Source of the DNA: G965216255 sp965216255
GTDB lineage: Bacteria; Bacteroidota; Rhodothermia; Rhodothermales; Bin80
Direction of reading: 5' to 3'
NCBI GenBank assembly: GCA_965216255.1
Contig: OZ244148.1
Location: forward strand, 2,976,001 to 3,040,000
DNA length: 64,000 nt
Shown: positions 37,038 through 46,707 of the stretch, one piece after another
How the letters are laid out: each line of letters starts with the position of its first letter
How positions within the stretch are numbered: position 1 is the stretch's first letter
The notes under the pieces: generated by a model
What the model saw: only the letters and a program-made list of their open reading frames with translations
Told to the model about the DNA's origin: nothing
Database searches by the model: none
Position numbers and translations under genes: made by a program

Positions 37038-37413
37038 CTATAGTAATCGAGATACAGGTTACGCCAGATGTGCGCGGCACAGTTGCCCGAGCAAACCTCT
37101 CGTTGAAGGTTCTCGCTATCTACGGGCCGCCCGCCCTCTTCGACGCTAGAACGGAAGTTCCCCCCAAAGTTAGGGCGATACAGAGTATTCTGCAGATATT
37201 TAGCTCGGCGTAAATAGCGGATTCATAGCTATTTACAGGGAAGTCCTGTGCCACCTCAGTTCGTAATGACTTCGAATCATGATTCCCATGTCTTTCATTC
37301 GTTGTTCATTTTATATTCACATTCGTCCCAATATCATAAGTGACAATATGTCACGCTTTTACGTACCTCTATATCTAGTACTACACCTGAATCACTCTCC
37401 TAATCTAGTACCC
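37038..37413. other. 376-base gap with a 15-bp dyad, upstream of IS1634 transposase
   Basis: No gene. The later part is AT-rich and includes the perfect dyad GTGACAATATGTCAC at 37340-37354. It probably holds the left end and promoter of the following IS1634-type element, whose terminal repeat I could not find. Confidence 0.5.
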
Positions 37414-39049
37414 ATGTATGTCGCCACCGTCCCCAACCGCAGTGCCCGCCCCACCTACCTCATCCGCCAGGGCAAACGCGATGGCCGCAAAGTCGTCAAA
37501 ACCACCCTCGCCAATATCTCCAAACTCCCCGATGATATCATCGACTACATCCGCATCCTGCTGCGCGTCGCCGTCGATGACCCACAGTACGCCTTCCAAC
37601 ACTCCTTCCGCTTCACCAAAGGTATCCCCCATGGAAACGTCGCCGCCGTACTCGGCTGCCTCCGTGACCTGAAACTCCATAGCATCATCGCAACCAAAGA
37701 CTCCAAACAGCGACGCCTCGCCATCGCCCTTATCGCTGCCCGTATCCTCGAGCCCAAAAGCAAACTCGCCACCAGCGCAGCCCTGCACCCGGACTCCGCC
37801 AGCCATTCGCTCGGCGCCGAACTCGGTCTCGAAAACATAGACGAGGACGACCTCTACCAGACCATGGATTGGCTGCTGAAGCGCAAAAGCACCATCGAAG
37901 AGCGCCTCGCTCGCCAGCACCTCGAGGAGGGCTCTCTCGTCCTCTGCGATGTTACAAACACATATTTTGAAGGATCCGCTTCCGGCATAGACAAGGCGCG
38001 GCACGGGCACTCCAAAGATGACGACTGCCCGCTCCTTACGCTGGCCCTGGTCGTGGACACCAGTGGATTTGTGCGTCGCAGCAAGGTCTTTAAGGGCAAT
38101 GTACGAGAGGATTGCACGTTGGCAGAGATGCTGGAAGCGCTCAAGGCCCCGCGTGGAGCCCGTGTGGTCATGGATCGGGGCATAGCTACCGAAGAGCGTA
38201 TCCAGTGGCTTCGCGAGCACGGGTACCGGTATGTCGTCGTCTCTCGGCAGCGGAAGCGGGTCTTCGATAGCGAAGCCGCGCAAACGATTAAGACCGCGGC
38301 GACAGGTAATTTGGAACTGTACCGGGAGGCCTCGGAAGATGAGGTGCGTCTGTATTGCAAATCGAAGCCTCGGGCCGAGATAGAGCGTGCTATGACGGCT
38401 AAGCGGGCAAAATCCTTTGAAGAGGCGCTACAAGAGCTCTCCGATGGGCTATTGCGACCCAAGACGTACAAGAGACTAGACCGGGTATGGGAGCGCATAG
38501 GGCGCATGAAAGAGCGCTTTGGCGGTATCGGACAGCATTACGAGATCAAGGTGCAGCCCGACGATAACAAGGGCCGCCTCGGTAACGTGGAAGCGCAGCC
38601 CCAGGCACGGCCCCATCATGACGCACCCGGGGGTGTACTGTCTGCGCAGCAATGAAATGGACTGGCCGGAGCAGAAGCTGTGGCGCACGTACGTCATGCT
38701 TACCGATCTGGAAGCCGTGTTCCGTTCGCTTAAGTCGGAACTGGGTCTGCGTCCGATCTACCACTCCAGCCCCCGGCGTGCGGAAGGGCACCTGTTCATC
38801 ACAGTGATAGCGTACCAGTTGGTGCAGGTGATCCGCACGCGGCTGAGGAGCAACGGCCTACGCTCAAGCTGGACGACGCTGCGGCGCATTCTTCAGCGGC
38901 AGGTCCGCACTACGAATGTGTTCCAGTGCCGGGATGGGCATACGCTGCACGGTCGTACGACATCACAGCCGGAAAGTGAACTGAAGGGCATTTACGACGC
39001 CCTGGGAGTGGATCGGGCGCCCCTATTCATGCACAAGACTACCATCTGA
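37414..39049 (+). pseudogene. IS1634-family transposase, one frameshift
   Basis: ATG 37414 starts MYVATVPNRSARPTYLIRQG. The first frame carries LCDVTNTYFEGSASG, LALVVDTSGFVRRSKVFKGN and RVVMDRGIATEERIQWL; it leaves the correct frame near 38575. The second frame continues with VTWKRSPRHGPIMTHPGVYC, WRTYVMLTDLEAVFRSLKSE (the late catalytic Glu region) and ends LFMHKTTI at 39049. One frameshift therefore separates about 390 and 155 codons; it could be a real mutation or a sequencing error. The copy is otherwise full-length. Confidence 0.85.
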
Positions 39050-39376
39050 TCCAAGGTCACGAAATTCACTTTGAGGCCGATTGTAGTGCCAGAAGAGACA
39101 ACATGTACCTTGTAACCACAGGTAAATATGCTACTTACAAAAAATGGATGTTAAACTTGGGCTAGCTCCCGCTCAGCAGAACAACTGGACGGATCCCTTC
39201 CGTTAACGGCGCTTAACGGAGATGCTATACGCGGCCATCCGAAGACCCAACAGAAGACTTAAAACGGGTGCTGCGTCGCTTCCATAATGTCCGGATATTC
39301 AGGGGGAGGCATAACTGACTGTATTCGCGGCTGCATCTGGGGGATAGAGCAGAACCCCGACAGGGAATCCGCAGTA

Positions 39377-39580
39377 ATGAACCCGGGAGAGTCTATACAA
39401 ATTACGATAAATCGGTCGCCTGAATACTGGGAAAGCCTTGTAAGTGAATTGTGCAAGCTCACCGGGGAAACGGAGGCCGTCGAATTCAAAATGAACACAC
39501 AGAAGCCACGGGATATCGGCGAGTACGTGTCGGCACTCGCTAACTCGTGCTTGCCCGAAAACGATTTGAGTGGTCTTTAG
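39377..39580 (+). pseudogene. AlbA_2 (Schlafen-like) ATP-binding protein, N-terminal fragment
   Basis: From ATG 39377 (GTG 39287 also possible) 67 codons. EAVEFKMNTQKPRDIGEYVS followed by ALANSC is the typical start of the AlbA_2 domain found in putative transcriptional regulators and in some defence-associated proteins. The frame ends soon after, so most of the domain and any effector region are lost. It lies between two broken insertion sequences and is probably the stump of an accessory gene. Confidence 0.55.
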
Positions 39581-39792
39581 GCTTCAAGTCTGGATAAATG
39601 TCTTCGGTGGAATGCCTGTGCCAGTAACGCATTTACAGGCACTTCCGTATTGCCTTGGATGAGCTACGGCAAGCTCCAAGTCCAGGATCTACACATTTGT
39701 TGTGTCTGCGAATGTCTTGCCATTTCCCGATATTATAGCCGTGATCACCCCGGTTTGACCGCTTTCGCTCCAACATTCGACGCTTCATTGCG

Positions 39793-41205
39793 ATGCGTGT
39801 AGCTTGCAAATCACAGTTTGAACTCGGGCAAGTACCCATCGACCAGATCCAGTTGAATTCCAAGTCAAGAGATGACGTCCCCGCCGTACTGCGTGGACTG
39901 CAGCATCTGTATTGCGATCCCCTCACCCGGGCTGTTTCGAGATCCTGAAGAAGCGGCTACGGCCAAATGTCAGCTTGGAGCACGGCCGCCCCGGTATGGA
40001 TCTTTGGCAGATCTTCGTCCTTGGCGTGATCCAAAAAGCCCTGAACTGCGACTTCGATCGTCTCTTGGACTATGCTGACCATCACGAGAAGGTGCGGCAG
40101 ATGCTGGGGCACGCGGACTTTTACGACAAGAGGCGGTTTCACGAACAGAGCGTCATCGACAACGTAAGTCTGCTGACGGATGAGATTTTGGAAGAGATAA
40201 ACCATGTGGTGATCACCTGTGGCCACCGCTTGGTAAAAAAAAACGGCCAGAGGATCCGCTTCGCTGCCGGGCAGATTCGGCAGTAGCAAAGACGCACGTG
40301 CACTGGCCCATGGACGTGTAATCTTCTGTGGGATTCGATGCGCTGCCTAATCCGGGATCTTGGGCGTACGTGCCGGGCGCACAAGATATCAGGGTGGCGC
40401 AAGAGCAGGTCTTGGAATAGGGAAGTGCGGTGGGCATTCTATCGGGTACGCACACACCGGCAATGGCGAGACCCGGCGAAGGTGAAGAGCTATCTAAGTC
40501 TGTGCCGCCAACTTGTGCAGAAGGCGGAGTGCACACTGGAGGTGTTAAAGCGGCGCAGGATCGCGCACGAGGATATATCGCGCTATTTGTGGCACGCCAA
40601 GCGGCAGATAGGCCAGGTAGAGCGCCGATTGATCAAAGGGGAAGTGATTGCGCACCGTGAGAAGGTCTTCTCGGTCTATGAGGAGCACACGCGCTGGATA
40701 AGCAAGAGCAAGGCGGGCGTGGTGGCGGAGCTGGGGGTGCCGGTATGCGCGCTGGAAGATCAATACCAGTTCATCCTGCGCCACCACATTCTGTGGGAAG
40801 CAGGAGACACAGGACATGATCGTGCCCTTCCTTACGGAGGCGAAGAAGCACTACCCGACACTCCGTTCGTGCAGTCTGGACAGGGGTTTTTACACGCCGA
40901 AGAATCGGGAGCAGCTGGACCTCGATCTGAACGTCATGCCCAGGAAGGGCCGGCGCACTCAGGAGGATCTGGGGAGGGAGACAGCAGAAGCCTTTGTGGA
41001 AGCGCGGCGGCAGCATCCGGCGATAGAGTCGGCCACGGGCAATTTGAATCACCGGGGGCTGGGGCTCCGATACGGTGCCGCAGGATTTGCCCGGACGGTG
41101 GCTCTGGTGTTGGTAGCGGCCAAGGTACACCGAATCGGTCCATTGCTGAAGAAGCAGGAAGAAAGGCGACGGCACTGGCATAAGGTCCACGGCCGAGCGG
41201 CGTAG
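39793..41205 (+). pseudogene. ISNCY-family transposase, copy 2, broken
   Basis: ATG 39793 starts MRVACKSQFELGQVPIDQIQ. Pieces in order: RDDVPAVLRGLQHLYCDPLT; frameshift near 39925; GRPGMDLWQIFVLGVIQKAL, VRQMLGHADF; frameshifts near 40260 and 40313 around AKTHVHWPMDV/NLLWDSMRC; FSVYEEHTRWISKSKAGVVA, ILRHHILWE; frameshift near 40800; SLDRGFYTPKNREQLDLDLN and the end HKVHGRAA at 41205. At least four frameshifts. Copy 1 at 25988 is divergent, so the two are separate old arrivals. Confidence 0.85.
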
Positions 41206-41921
41206 GCCCGCTCGCGCGCCAGCATGGGAGTAAGGCTTGCCCTCCTCCAAAAGAGGAGATCGCCTACCTGTCTCGTTGTCTCACAAATTCGGGGCATACC
41301 ACCGTCGATCAGCAGTTGCCAAGCTCGAAGTCCGGAGTTGGCTCGCCATCACCTGCCTTTTCCACCTCCATGCAGGCCCGGCTACCCACCGGATAGCAGC
41401 CCCCCAAACCGTACTTCATCAAAAAGCCGGCTTTTTCTGGCTAGCACTACCTATGTTGCGATGCGCGCCGCTCGACATCTGGGTGTTGGAATTAGGCATC
41501 ATACATCTCGCCAATTTTGCGCTGCGCAATGCATTCAAGTGCCCTGTTCAGCAGGTTATCTCGGGGAATGGAAACAGGCTAGAGGGTCCTTGCGTAAACC
41601 TTAGCAATTACCTTGCCCAACGCAGGGATAGCGCTTGGATTACGAGTAGGACCTTGAGATCATCCGGCTTTTGTGGTAGGTGGCTTGCCAGTGCGGGACG
41701 CAAAGTTTCCCAGCCTACTGATCTTGTGTCAGGATTAATCATGATAAGTGCGTCGGTCCAGGCCCTGACCCTTCTTCTTCCTAAGTATTGCACGCTTTCA
41801 TCAAAATGGAGGTCCCGAGGTTCCGACCTTGGAGCGCGGGTGCCAAGCCCGCGAACAGTCCCGTACTTCATGTTCGCATCAGCGGGCGTATACGCGCGGA
41901 GCGTGCCGGCTCACGATTCAC
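41206..41921. other. 716-base stretch without a gene, ending in structured leader of RNase gene
   Basis: Long open frames here show no family and overlap the real RNase gene in the wrong frame. Near its end are two adjacent hairpins: CGAGGT-TCCG-ACCTTG at 41816-41831 and CGCGGG-TGCCAAG-CCCGCG at 41835-41853. They lie 70-105 bases before the RNase E/G start and could form part of its 5' leader. Confidence 0.5.
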
Positions 41922-43790
41922 ATGTCAAAAGAAATCATTATCAATGCCAAGAAAGAACAGACTCGCATCGCGATCGTCAAAGATGGTGCCTTGTCAGAGC
42001 TGTACTTCGAGGACCCGGAAAACACGCGAACGCTGGGAGATATTTATCTAGGCTGCGTTCGAAGCCTCAGACCAAGCATCGAGGCGGCTTTTATAGACAT
42101 CGGACAGAAGCAGGACGCATTTCTCCATTACTCGGACCTGACCGAGAACCTAGAGGCGCTTCTTGCCTTCGTAAGTGAAGAGACCCCGGTCGTTCCGCAA
42201 TTCTATCCTCCATGGGCCGAACGCAATGGCGGGACGGAGGCCTTATCTCGAAGCGATCAGCGTCAGAGCGGTGGGCGAGGGAAAGCGTCTCCAAATCTCC
42301 TGACGCGTGGGCAGCGGATTCTTGTGAGGATCGTCAAGGAGCCCATTTCCACTAAGGGTAGCAGGGTCTCTAGCGCCATCTCCCTGGCAGGGCGTTTCCT
42401 CGTTCTTGTTCCCCTGGTCGACTGCACGGCGGTTTCGAAGAAGATTTTTTCTGCAAAGGAGCGGCGCCGGCTGCGCGAACTTGCGCGTATGTTGAAGCCG
42501 CAAGGCTTTGGGGTGATTGTACGTACGGTCGCCGAAGGCAAGGACGCGAAGTCCATCGATACCGATATGCGGCTTCTGCTGGACAAATGGGGCAAGATTG
42601 AACGACGCCTTGCCGGGCTTCCGAATGGCCCGCTAAAGGTCCACGGAGATGTAAGCATGGCCTCGTCCGTGGTCCGGGACCTGTTTTCTGACGACTATGA
42701 CCGCATACTGGTGGACCAGCCGCGTGTTCATCGCAACATTAGAAGCTACGTCCAGGCTGTAGCGCCGCAAATGGCGTCTGTCGTACAGCTGCACCGGGGA
42801 CAGAAGCCTATTTTCGAAGCCTGCAACCTAGACCGTGATATAAACGAGGTTTTCGAAAGCCACGTGGATTTGCCTTCTGGAGGATACATTATTGTCGAGC
42901 GAACGGAGGCTATGCATGTTGTTGATGTAAATTCCGGACGTAGCGGCCGTGGACTGAATCAGGAAGATAGCGCGTTGAAAGTGAATCTGGAGGCGGCTAA
43001 GGTGCTCGCGCGGCAGATACGTTTGCGTGACCTTGGCGGCATAATCGTTGTCGATTTTATAGACTTGGGAAATGAGGGCAACAGGAAAAAGCTGTTGAAT
43101 GAGTTAATCAGCTATTTCAAGGACGATCGTGCCGCCACCAGGATCTTGCCAATGAGTGATTTTGGGCTTATTCAGATTACACGGCAGCGACTTCGCCCCA
43201 GCCTAACTTCTTCTTACGAGGGGCCAGGTGACTCGCCAGTCGTCCGAGGTTCTGAAACGTTGCGCGAAGGAGCGGTAACAGAACTGCTCTTGGATATAGA
43301 GGACAGACTTGCAGGCTACGCAAGCCGCCAAGGCCGTAAACCAGGCGTTCGTTTGATAGTGCACCCGTTTACGGCAGCGTATTTGAAGACCGGTTTCCCT
43401 GCCAGACCAACACGGTGGCGCATGAAGTATCGTATCCGGGTCCAGCTAGAATCTGATCCAAGCATGGACTTTATTGCCTTTCGCTGCCGGGAAGTCGGCT
43501 CTGACCGGGACGTGCCGCAGGTCCGTGAACCAGCTGAAGCGGATCCTCCAGAGAATCGGATTGAGACCCCAAAAGTGGAACAGCATGCTCGCCTTCAGCA
43601 GCGCAGCCCTGCTAGAAACGTTCCCAAGTCGCAAGGCAATATTGCTGCAGGGCGCAGTAAGCGAGGGTCCCGCCGATCAGGTTATCGGCCTAAGGGATCC
43701 CAACGGTCGAAGCTATCGGCAGCTCAGGGGCATTCGCAAAAGCCAGTGGCTGAACCGGAGGTGAAAGGTCCCCGCGGGACGGCAACCTGA
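41922..43790 (+). CDS. rng: Ribonuclease E/G family endoribonuclease
   Basis: 622 residues from ATG 41922 (MSKEIIINAKKEQTRIAIVK). S1 domain with LGDIYLGCVRSLRPSIEAAF and an insertion of about 25 residues; 5'-sensor region RILVRIVKEPISTKGSRVSS; DNase-like catalytic domain with Asp335 in VVDVNSG and Asp378 in VVDFIDLG. It matures 16S rRNA and starts mRNA decay. The CxxC Zn-link expected around residues 427-444 is absent (SSYEGPGDSPVVRG). A basic tail of about 80 residues could bind RNA. ATG of the next gene overlaps its TGA by one base. Confidence 0.92.
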   Translation: MSKEIIINAKKEQTRIAIVKDGALSELYFEDPENTRTLGDIYLGCVRSLRPSIEAAFIDIGQKQDAFLHYSDLTENLEALLAFVSEETPVVPQFYPPWAERNGGTEALSRSDQRQSGGRGKASPNLLTRGQRILVRIVKEPISTKGSRVSSAISLAGRFLVLVPLVDCTAVSKKIFSAKERRRLRELARMLKPQGFGVIVRTVAEGKDAKSIDTDMRLLLDKWGKIERRLAGLPNGPLKVHGDVSMASSVVRDLFSDDYDRILVDQPRVHRNIRSYVQAVAPQMASVVQLHRGQKPIFEACNLDRDINEVFESHVDLPSGGYIIVERTEAMHVVDVNSGRSGRGLNQEDSALKVNLEAAKVLARQIRLRDLGGIIVVDFIDLGNEGNRKKLLNELISYFKDDRAATRILPMSDFGLIQITRQRLRPSLTSSYEGPGDSPVVRGSETLREGAVTELLLDIEDRLAGYASRQGRKPGVRLIVHPFTAAYLKTGFPARPTRWRMKYRIRVQLESDPSMDFIAFRCREVGSDRDVPQVREPAEADPPENRIETPKVEQHARLQQRSPARNVPKSQGNIAAGRSKRGSRRSGYRPKGSQRSKLSAAQGHSQKPVAEPEVKGPRGTAT

Positions 43791-44554
43791 TGGGTTGTGG
43801 GATAAGCAAGAGTATAAGGGCAATGTCGGCATCTGGCTTTGCCGTAACGCTTTGCGCAGGCACTGCGTCTGCGCAGTTCGCCGAGTCCAAGCAATCGGTC
43901 TCCGTCGCGTTCAGTCTTGTCGATTTCACGTATGCCGGTTCCCAGTTCCCCGAAGCTGATTCCGACAATGTGCCACGGTTCGATTTCAGCGGTGCCACAT
44001 ACGGTCTGCGGTATAGCCGCGCGGGCATCCATGCCGTAGTTTCGGCGGGTGGGCGGGCATCCCAACACGGGCAGGGAGGCCTGCTGCTGCTGGATGCATC
44101 ACTCGCTTCTGAAGGTCTGAAGCAACTACAGGGCTTTGTGGCAGGGGGGACGCGCATGTATTTACCGCTAGGTTTGGCGGCAACATATCGAAGGGTTATT
44201 CCCCTGGACGAGTCGGATCCGCTAATTTTTGATGCGACCACAATAGGTGCTGGCCTTGGTATGGTGCTTGCCAGTGTGATGGGCGAGCGCATGGAATGGA
44301 GGCTGAATGTGCGCCCCGTAGTAGGCGTTGTTTCCTCGTCAAACACGGACTCATTTGGGCTGGCCTATCATGTGGATGCCGATGCAGAATTGCTGGTAAC
44401 CGAATTCCGCGGCCGTTTTGGACTGATTATGGGCTACGTGCTACGGTACCAGGTATGGGACAACCGTGGATCGCGCGTATTCTCGTCGTTTCCTGACGAA
44501 TTGTACGACTATCGGGGCCTTCAGCACTGCTTTCGTCTAGGCGTCAACTTCTAG
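43790..44554 (+). CDS. Outer-membrane beta-barrel protein, hypothetical
   Basis: 254 residues. A signal peptide ends near CAGTASAQF; the rest alternates hydrophobic and polar residues as in a small beta-barrel, with an aromatic C-terminal residue (RLGVNF) typical of outer-membrane proteins. No named family. The ATG overlaps the TGA of the RNase gene (ATGA), implying translational coupling, though a functional link is not obvious. ATG 43823 is a second possible start and gives a cleaner signal peptide. Confidence 0.75.
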   Translation: MGCGISKSIRAMSASGFAVTLCAGTASAQFAESKQSVSVAFSLVDFTYAGSQFPEADSDNVPRFDFSGATYGLRYSRAGIHAVVSAGGRASQHGQGGLLLLDASLASEGLKQLQGFVAGGTRMYLPLGLAATYRRVIPLDESDPLIFDATTIGAGLGMVLASVMGERMEWRLNVRPVVGVVSSSNTDSFGLAYHVDADAELLVTEFRGRFGLIMGYVLRYQVWDNRGSRVFSSFPDELYDYRGLQHCFRLGVNF

Positions 44555-44630
44555 GATGCGGAAGTGGTAAGTACTCTGTGCACGTATCTCGTGGCCAACG
44601 TCTAAGGAATATCATTTTGGCTCCATTAAC

Positions 44631-44948
44631 GTGTCATCCCGCCGCATGAAGCCGGAAATTCTACGGAGTGCCCTTGTGGATGCCGCCACCCGGCTAGGTC
44701 TTGCCGTGAGGTGGGAAAAGGGTCATTTTCGTGGAGGTCGCTGTACCGTACACGGGGAGGATGTCATCATCTTGAATCGCCAGCATCCCGTTGAAACTCA
44801 TCTTGTAATTCTGGCGGAATGCCTGAAGGACTGCGCGCTCGACTCCATATTCATTCGCCCGTCGGTTCGTGAAGCCATTGAAGTGCTGTTATCGGGCCAG
44901 GCTTCAGAGCAAGGCCAACGGAATATAGGGGAGGCTCCATGCGCGTGA
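44631..44948 (+). CDS. Conserved hypothetical protein preceding MBL hydrolase
   Basis: 105 residues from GTG 44631, or 100 from ATG 44646. Sequence LRSALVDAATRLGLAVRWEK then HGEDVIILNRQHPVETHLVI and CALDSIFIRPSVREAIE suggests a compact alpha/beta cytoplasmic protein; I do not know its family. It overlaps the following hydrolase by ten bases, so both belong to one transcript. The intact frame and tight overlap support a real gene. Confidence 0.7.
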   Translation: MSSRRMKPEILRSALVDAATRLGLAVRWEKGHFRGGRCTVHGEDVIILNRQHPVETHLVILAECLKDCALDSIFIRPSVREAIEVLLSGQASEQGQRNIGEAPCA

Positions 44949-45727
44949 CGCTCCTTGGAACGGGTACTTCGACCGGTGTCCCTATAATCGGATGTCGCTG
45001 CCGCGTATGCCGTTCTGCCGATCCGCGCGACATTCGAACTCGATGTGCATGCTATGTAAGAGTCGGCGATCTGGGTATCATCATAGATACCGGGCCGGAC
45101 TTCCGGCAACAGATGCTCAGGGAATGCATTGACAGGATTGACGCCGTGCTGTTTACGCACCATCATTTTGATCACGTCGTAGGCGTCGATGACCTGCGTC
45201 CGTACTTTTTCGATAACGGCAAGCCGATGCCCTGCTATGCGCATCCCCGTACGGGAAGCGAATTGCGCCGTATGTTTCCTTACATATTCGATCACGATGG
45301 TACTTACGGTGCTGCACCGCGCCTGGATCTGCACGTTGTAGAGCAGGCCTTTAGCGTGCGCAGCCGTTATGAGGATAGCCAGCCGCTTGAAGTGGTTCCT
45401 CTGGAGTTGTTACACGGCAGTCTACACGTCTACGGGTACCGCCTCGGCGGCTTCGCTTATGTCACGGATGCGAGTCACATTCCGCCGGCCACTTATGCGC
45501 AACTGCGGGGGCTGGACGTACTTGTGATTGATGCGCTGCGCCATGTGCCTCATCCGCGGCATTTTACCATAGCGGAGGCCCTGGCTGAGGCGCGGCGCAT
45601 AGGTGCTCGCAAGACGTACCTAATTCACGTTACCCACAGTGTATTGCATGCGGAAGAGGATGCACGGCTTCCGGAAGGTATATCCATCGGTTATGACGGG
45701 CTTACTTTTACCGTTAGCGCAACCTGA
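44939..45727 (+). CDS. MBL-fold metallohydrolase (PhnP-like)
   Basis: 262 residues. Starts MRVTLLGTGTSTGVPIIGC with Cys residues CRCRVCRSAD that may bind a structural metal as in PhnP. The metal site is THHHFDHVVG, with later ligands in FAYVTDASHIP and IHVTHSV. PhnP-type enzymes hydrolyse cyclic phosphodiesters of ribose; close relatives have other phosphodiester substrates. Member of the row running to aroQ, which starts 9 bases later. Confidence 0.88.
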   Translation: MRVTLLGTGTSTGVPIIGCRCRVCRSADPRDIRTRCACYVRVGDLGIIIDTGPDFRQQMLRECIDRIDAVLFTHHHFDHVVGVDDLRPYFFDNGKPMPCYAHPRTGSELRRMFPYIFDHDGTYGAAPRLDLHVVEQAFSVRSRYEDSQPLEVVPLELLHGSLHVYGYRLGGFAYVTDASHIPPATYAQLRGLDVLVIDALRHVPHPRHFTIAEALAEARRIGARKTYLIHVTHSVLHAEEDARLPEGISIGYDGLTFTVSAT

Positions 45728-45736
45728 GCCAGCGAC

Positions 45737-46162
45737 ATGACCCTCTTGGTATTAAACGGACCAAACCTGAATCGTCTGGGACAGCGCCAGACAGATATAT
45801 ACGGAAGTGTTACGCTTGCGGAATTGGAGATGGACCTAATGACCTGCTTTCCTGACCTTACTTTGGAATTCTTCCAAAGTAACCATGAGGGAGCCCTAAT
45901 AGATCGGCTCCACGCGGCTCAAGAAGCAGGGGTGCATGGGATTTTATTCAATCCGGGTGCCTTTACGCATACATCCGTGGCGCTGCGCGATGCCGTTTCG
46001 TCCGTGGAGATACCCGTGGTTGAGGTTCATATCTCAAACATTTACAGGCGTGAGCAATTTCGGCATCATTCGTTACTGGCGCCGGTGTGCCAAGGACAGA
46101 TATCAGGACTTGGAATGCTGGGCTACGAGCTAGCAGTACGCTACCTGGTTCAGGCTGCCTGA
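45737..46162 (+). CDS. aroQ: 3-dehydroquinate dehydratase, type II
   Basis: 141 residues. Dodecameric type II enzyme that turns 3-dehydroquinate into 3-dehydroshikimate in aromatic amino-acid synthesis. Motifs: LNGPNLNRLGQRQTDIYG with catalytic Tyr22, QSNHEGALIDRLHAA, FNPGAFTHTSVALRDAV and EVHISNIYRREQFRHHS with the catalytic His. Length fits. The stop codon lies inside a terminator-like hairpin. Confidence 0.96.
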   Translation: MTLLVLNGPNLNRLGQRQTDIYGSVTLAELEMDLMTCFPDLTLEFFQSNHEGALIDRLHAAQEAGVHGILFNPGAFTHTSVALRDAVSSVEIPVVEVHISNIYRREQFRHHSLLAPVCQGQISGLGMLGYELAVRYLVQAA

Positions 46163-46179
46163 ACCATTTTTCAGGCAGC
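46146..46179 (+). terminator. Terminator-like hairpin overlapping an alternative hairpin
   Basis: TGGTTCAGG-CTG-CCTGAACCA at 46146-46166 forms a 9-bp stem followed by TTTTT (46167-46171), a textbook rho-independent terminator, spanning the aroQ stop. The downstream half can instead pair as GCTGCCTGAA (46154-46163) with TTCAGGCAGC (46170-46179), a 10-bp stem that excludes the first and buries the T-run. Confidence 0.78.
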
Positions 46180-46184
46180 ACCAG

Positions 46185-46691
46185 ATGGCGGATTATCGAG
46201 GACACCTGACAGGAGCGAGTGTATTTGGATTCCTCTATCTCGGACTGTTAGCTGGCGTTTACGCAGTAGATGCCGCATACGAGCATTTTTCGCTACTTGA
46301 ACTGGTGGTCCTTCCCGCTCTCCTGTTTCTTATCTGCCTCATGTTTGGCATTTGGCCCGATGTGGATACCAGCTCGTTTGGACAGAAGGTCTTTTACCTG
46401 CTCTTCTTTGTAGTGGATGCCACGCTCGTGGCTACGCGCCATTTCGAAGAAGCGGCCTACCTTGGACTACTGGCCATCCTGCCGGTCTTGAGCCGACATC
46501 GCGGCTGGACCCATTCATGGTGGGCCATGGTACTGATACCCGGACCACTGTTTGTCATACCCCTTCTCTTGTTCCCGGATCGCCCCCTGTCCGGACTCCC
46601 CTTTTACGGAGCTGCGGTTACTGGCTATTTAAGTCACCTTTTTATGGATGGGCTCGTATTTCACAGGCGTCGCGCGCGCAGGTGGCGATGA
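46185..46691 (+). CDS. YdjM-like membrane-bound metal-dependent hydrolase
   Basis: 168 residues, four or so hydrophobic segments. The signature includes MADYRGHLTGA, FGIWPDVDTSSFGQ, and HRGWTHSWWA, with the late His in LSHLFMDGL, all typical of the YdjM/DUF457 group, whose residues coordinate a metal at the membrane surface. Function in this group is poorly known; some are linked to DNA damage response in E. coli. Follows aroQ by 22 bases, after the alternative hairpins. Confidence 0.8.
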   Translation: MADYRGHLTGASVFGFLYLGLLAGVYAVDAAYEHFSLLELVVLPALLFLICLMFGIWPDVDTSSFGQKVFYLLFFVVDATLVATRHFEEAAYLGLLAILPVLSRHRGWTHSWWAMVLIPGPLFVIPLLLFPDRPLSGLPFYGAAVTGYLSHLFMDGLVFHRRRARRWR

Positions 46692-46707
46692 CTTGGGTCT
46701 GAGGCCG

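Noticed and set aside
41811..41860. tRNA-like folds before the RNase E/G gene
   Set aside because: The seven-base loop lacks U33 and there is no T-arm motif; only simple hairpins remain.
41237..42178. A 313-codon open frame on the plus strand
   Set aside because: It shows no recognisable family, and its second half overlaps the RNase E/G coding region in another frame.
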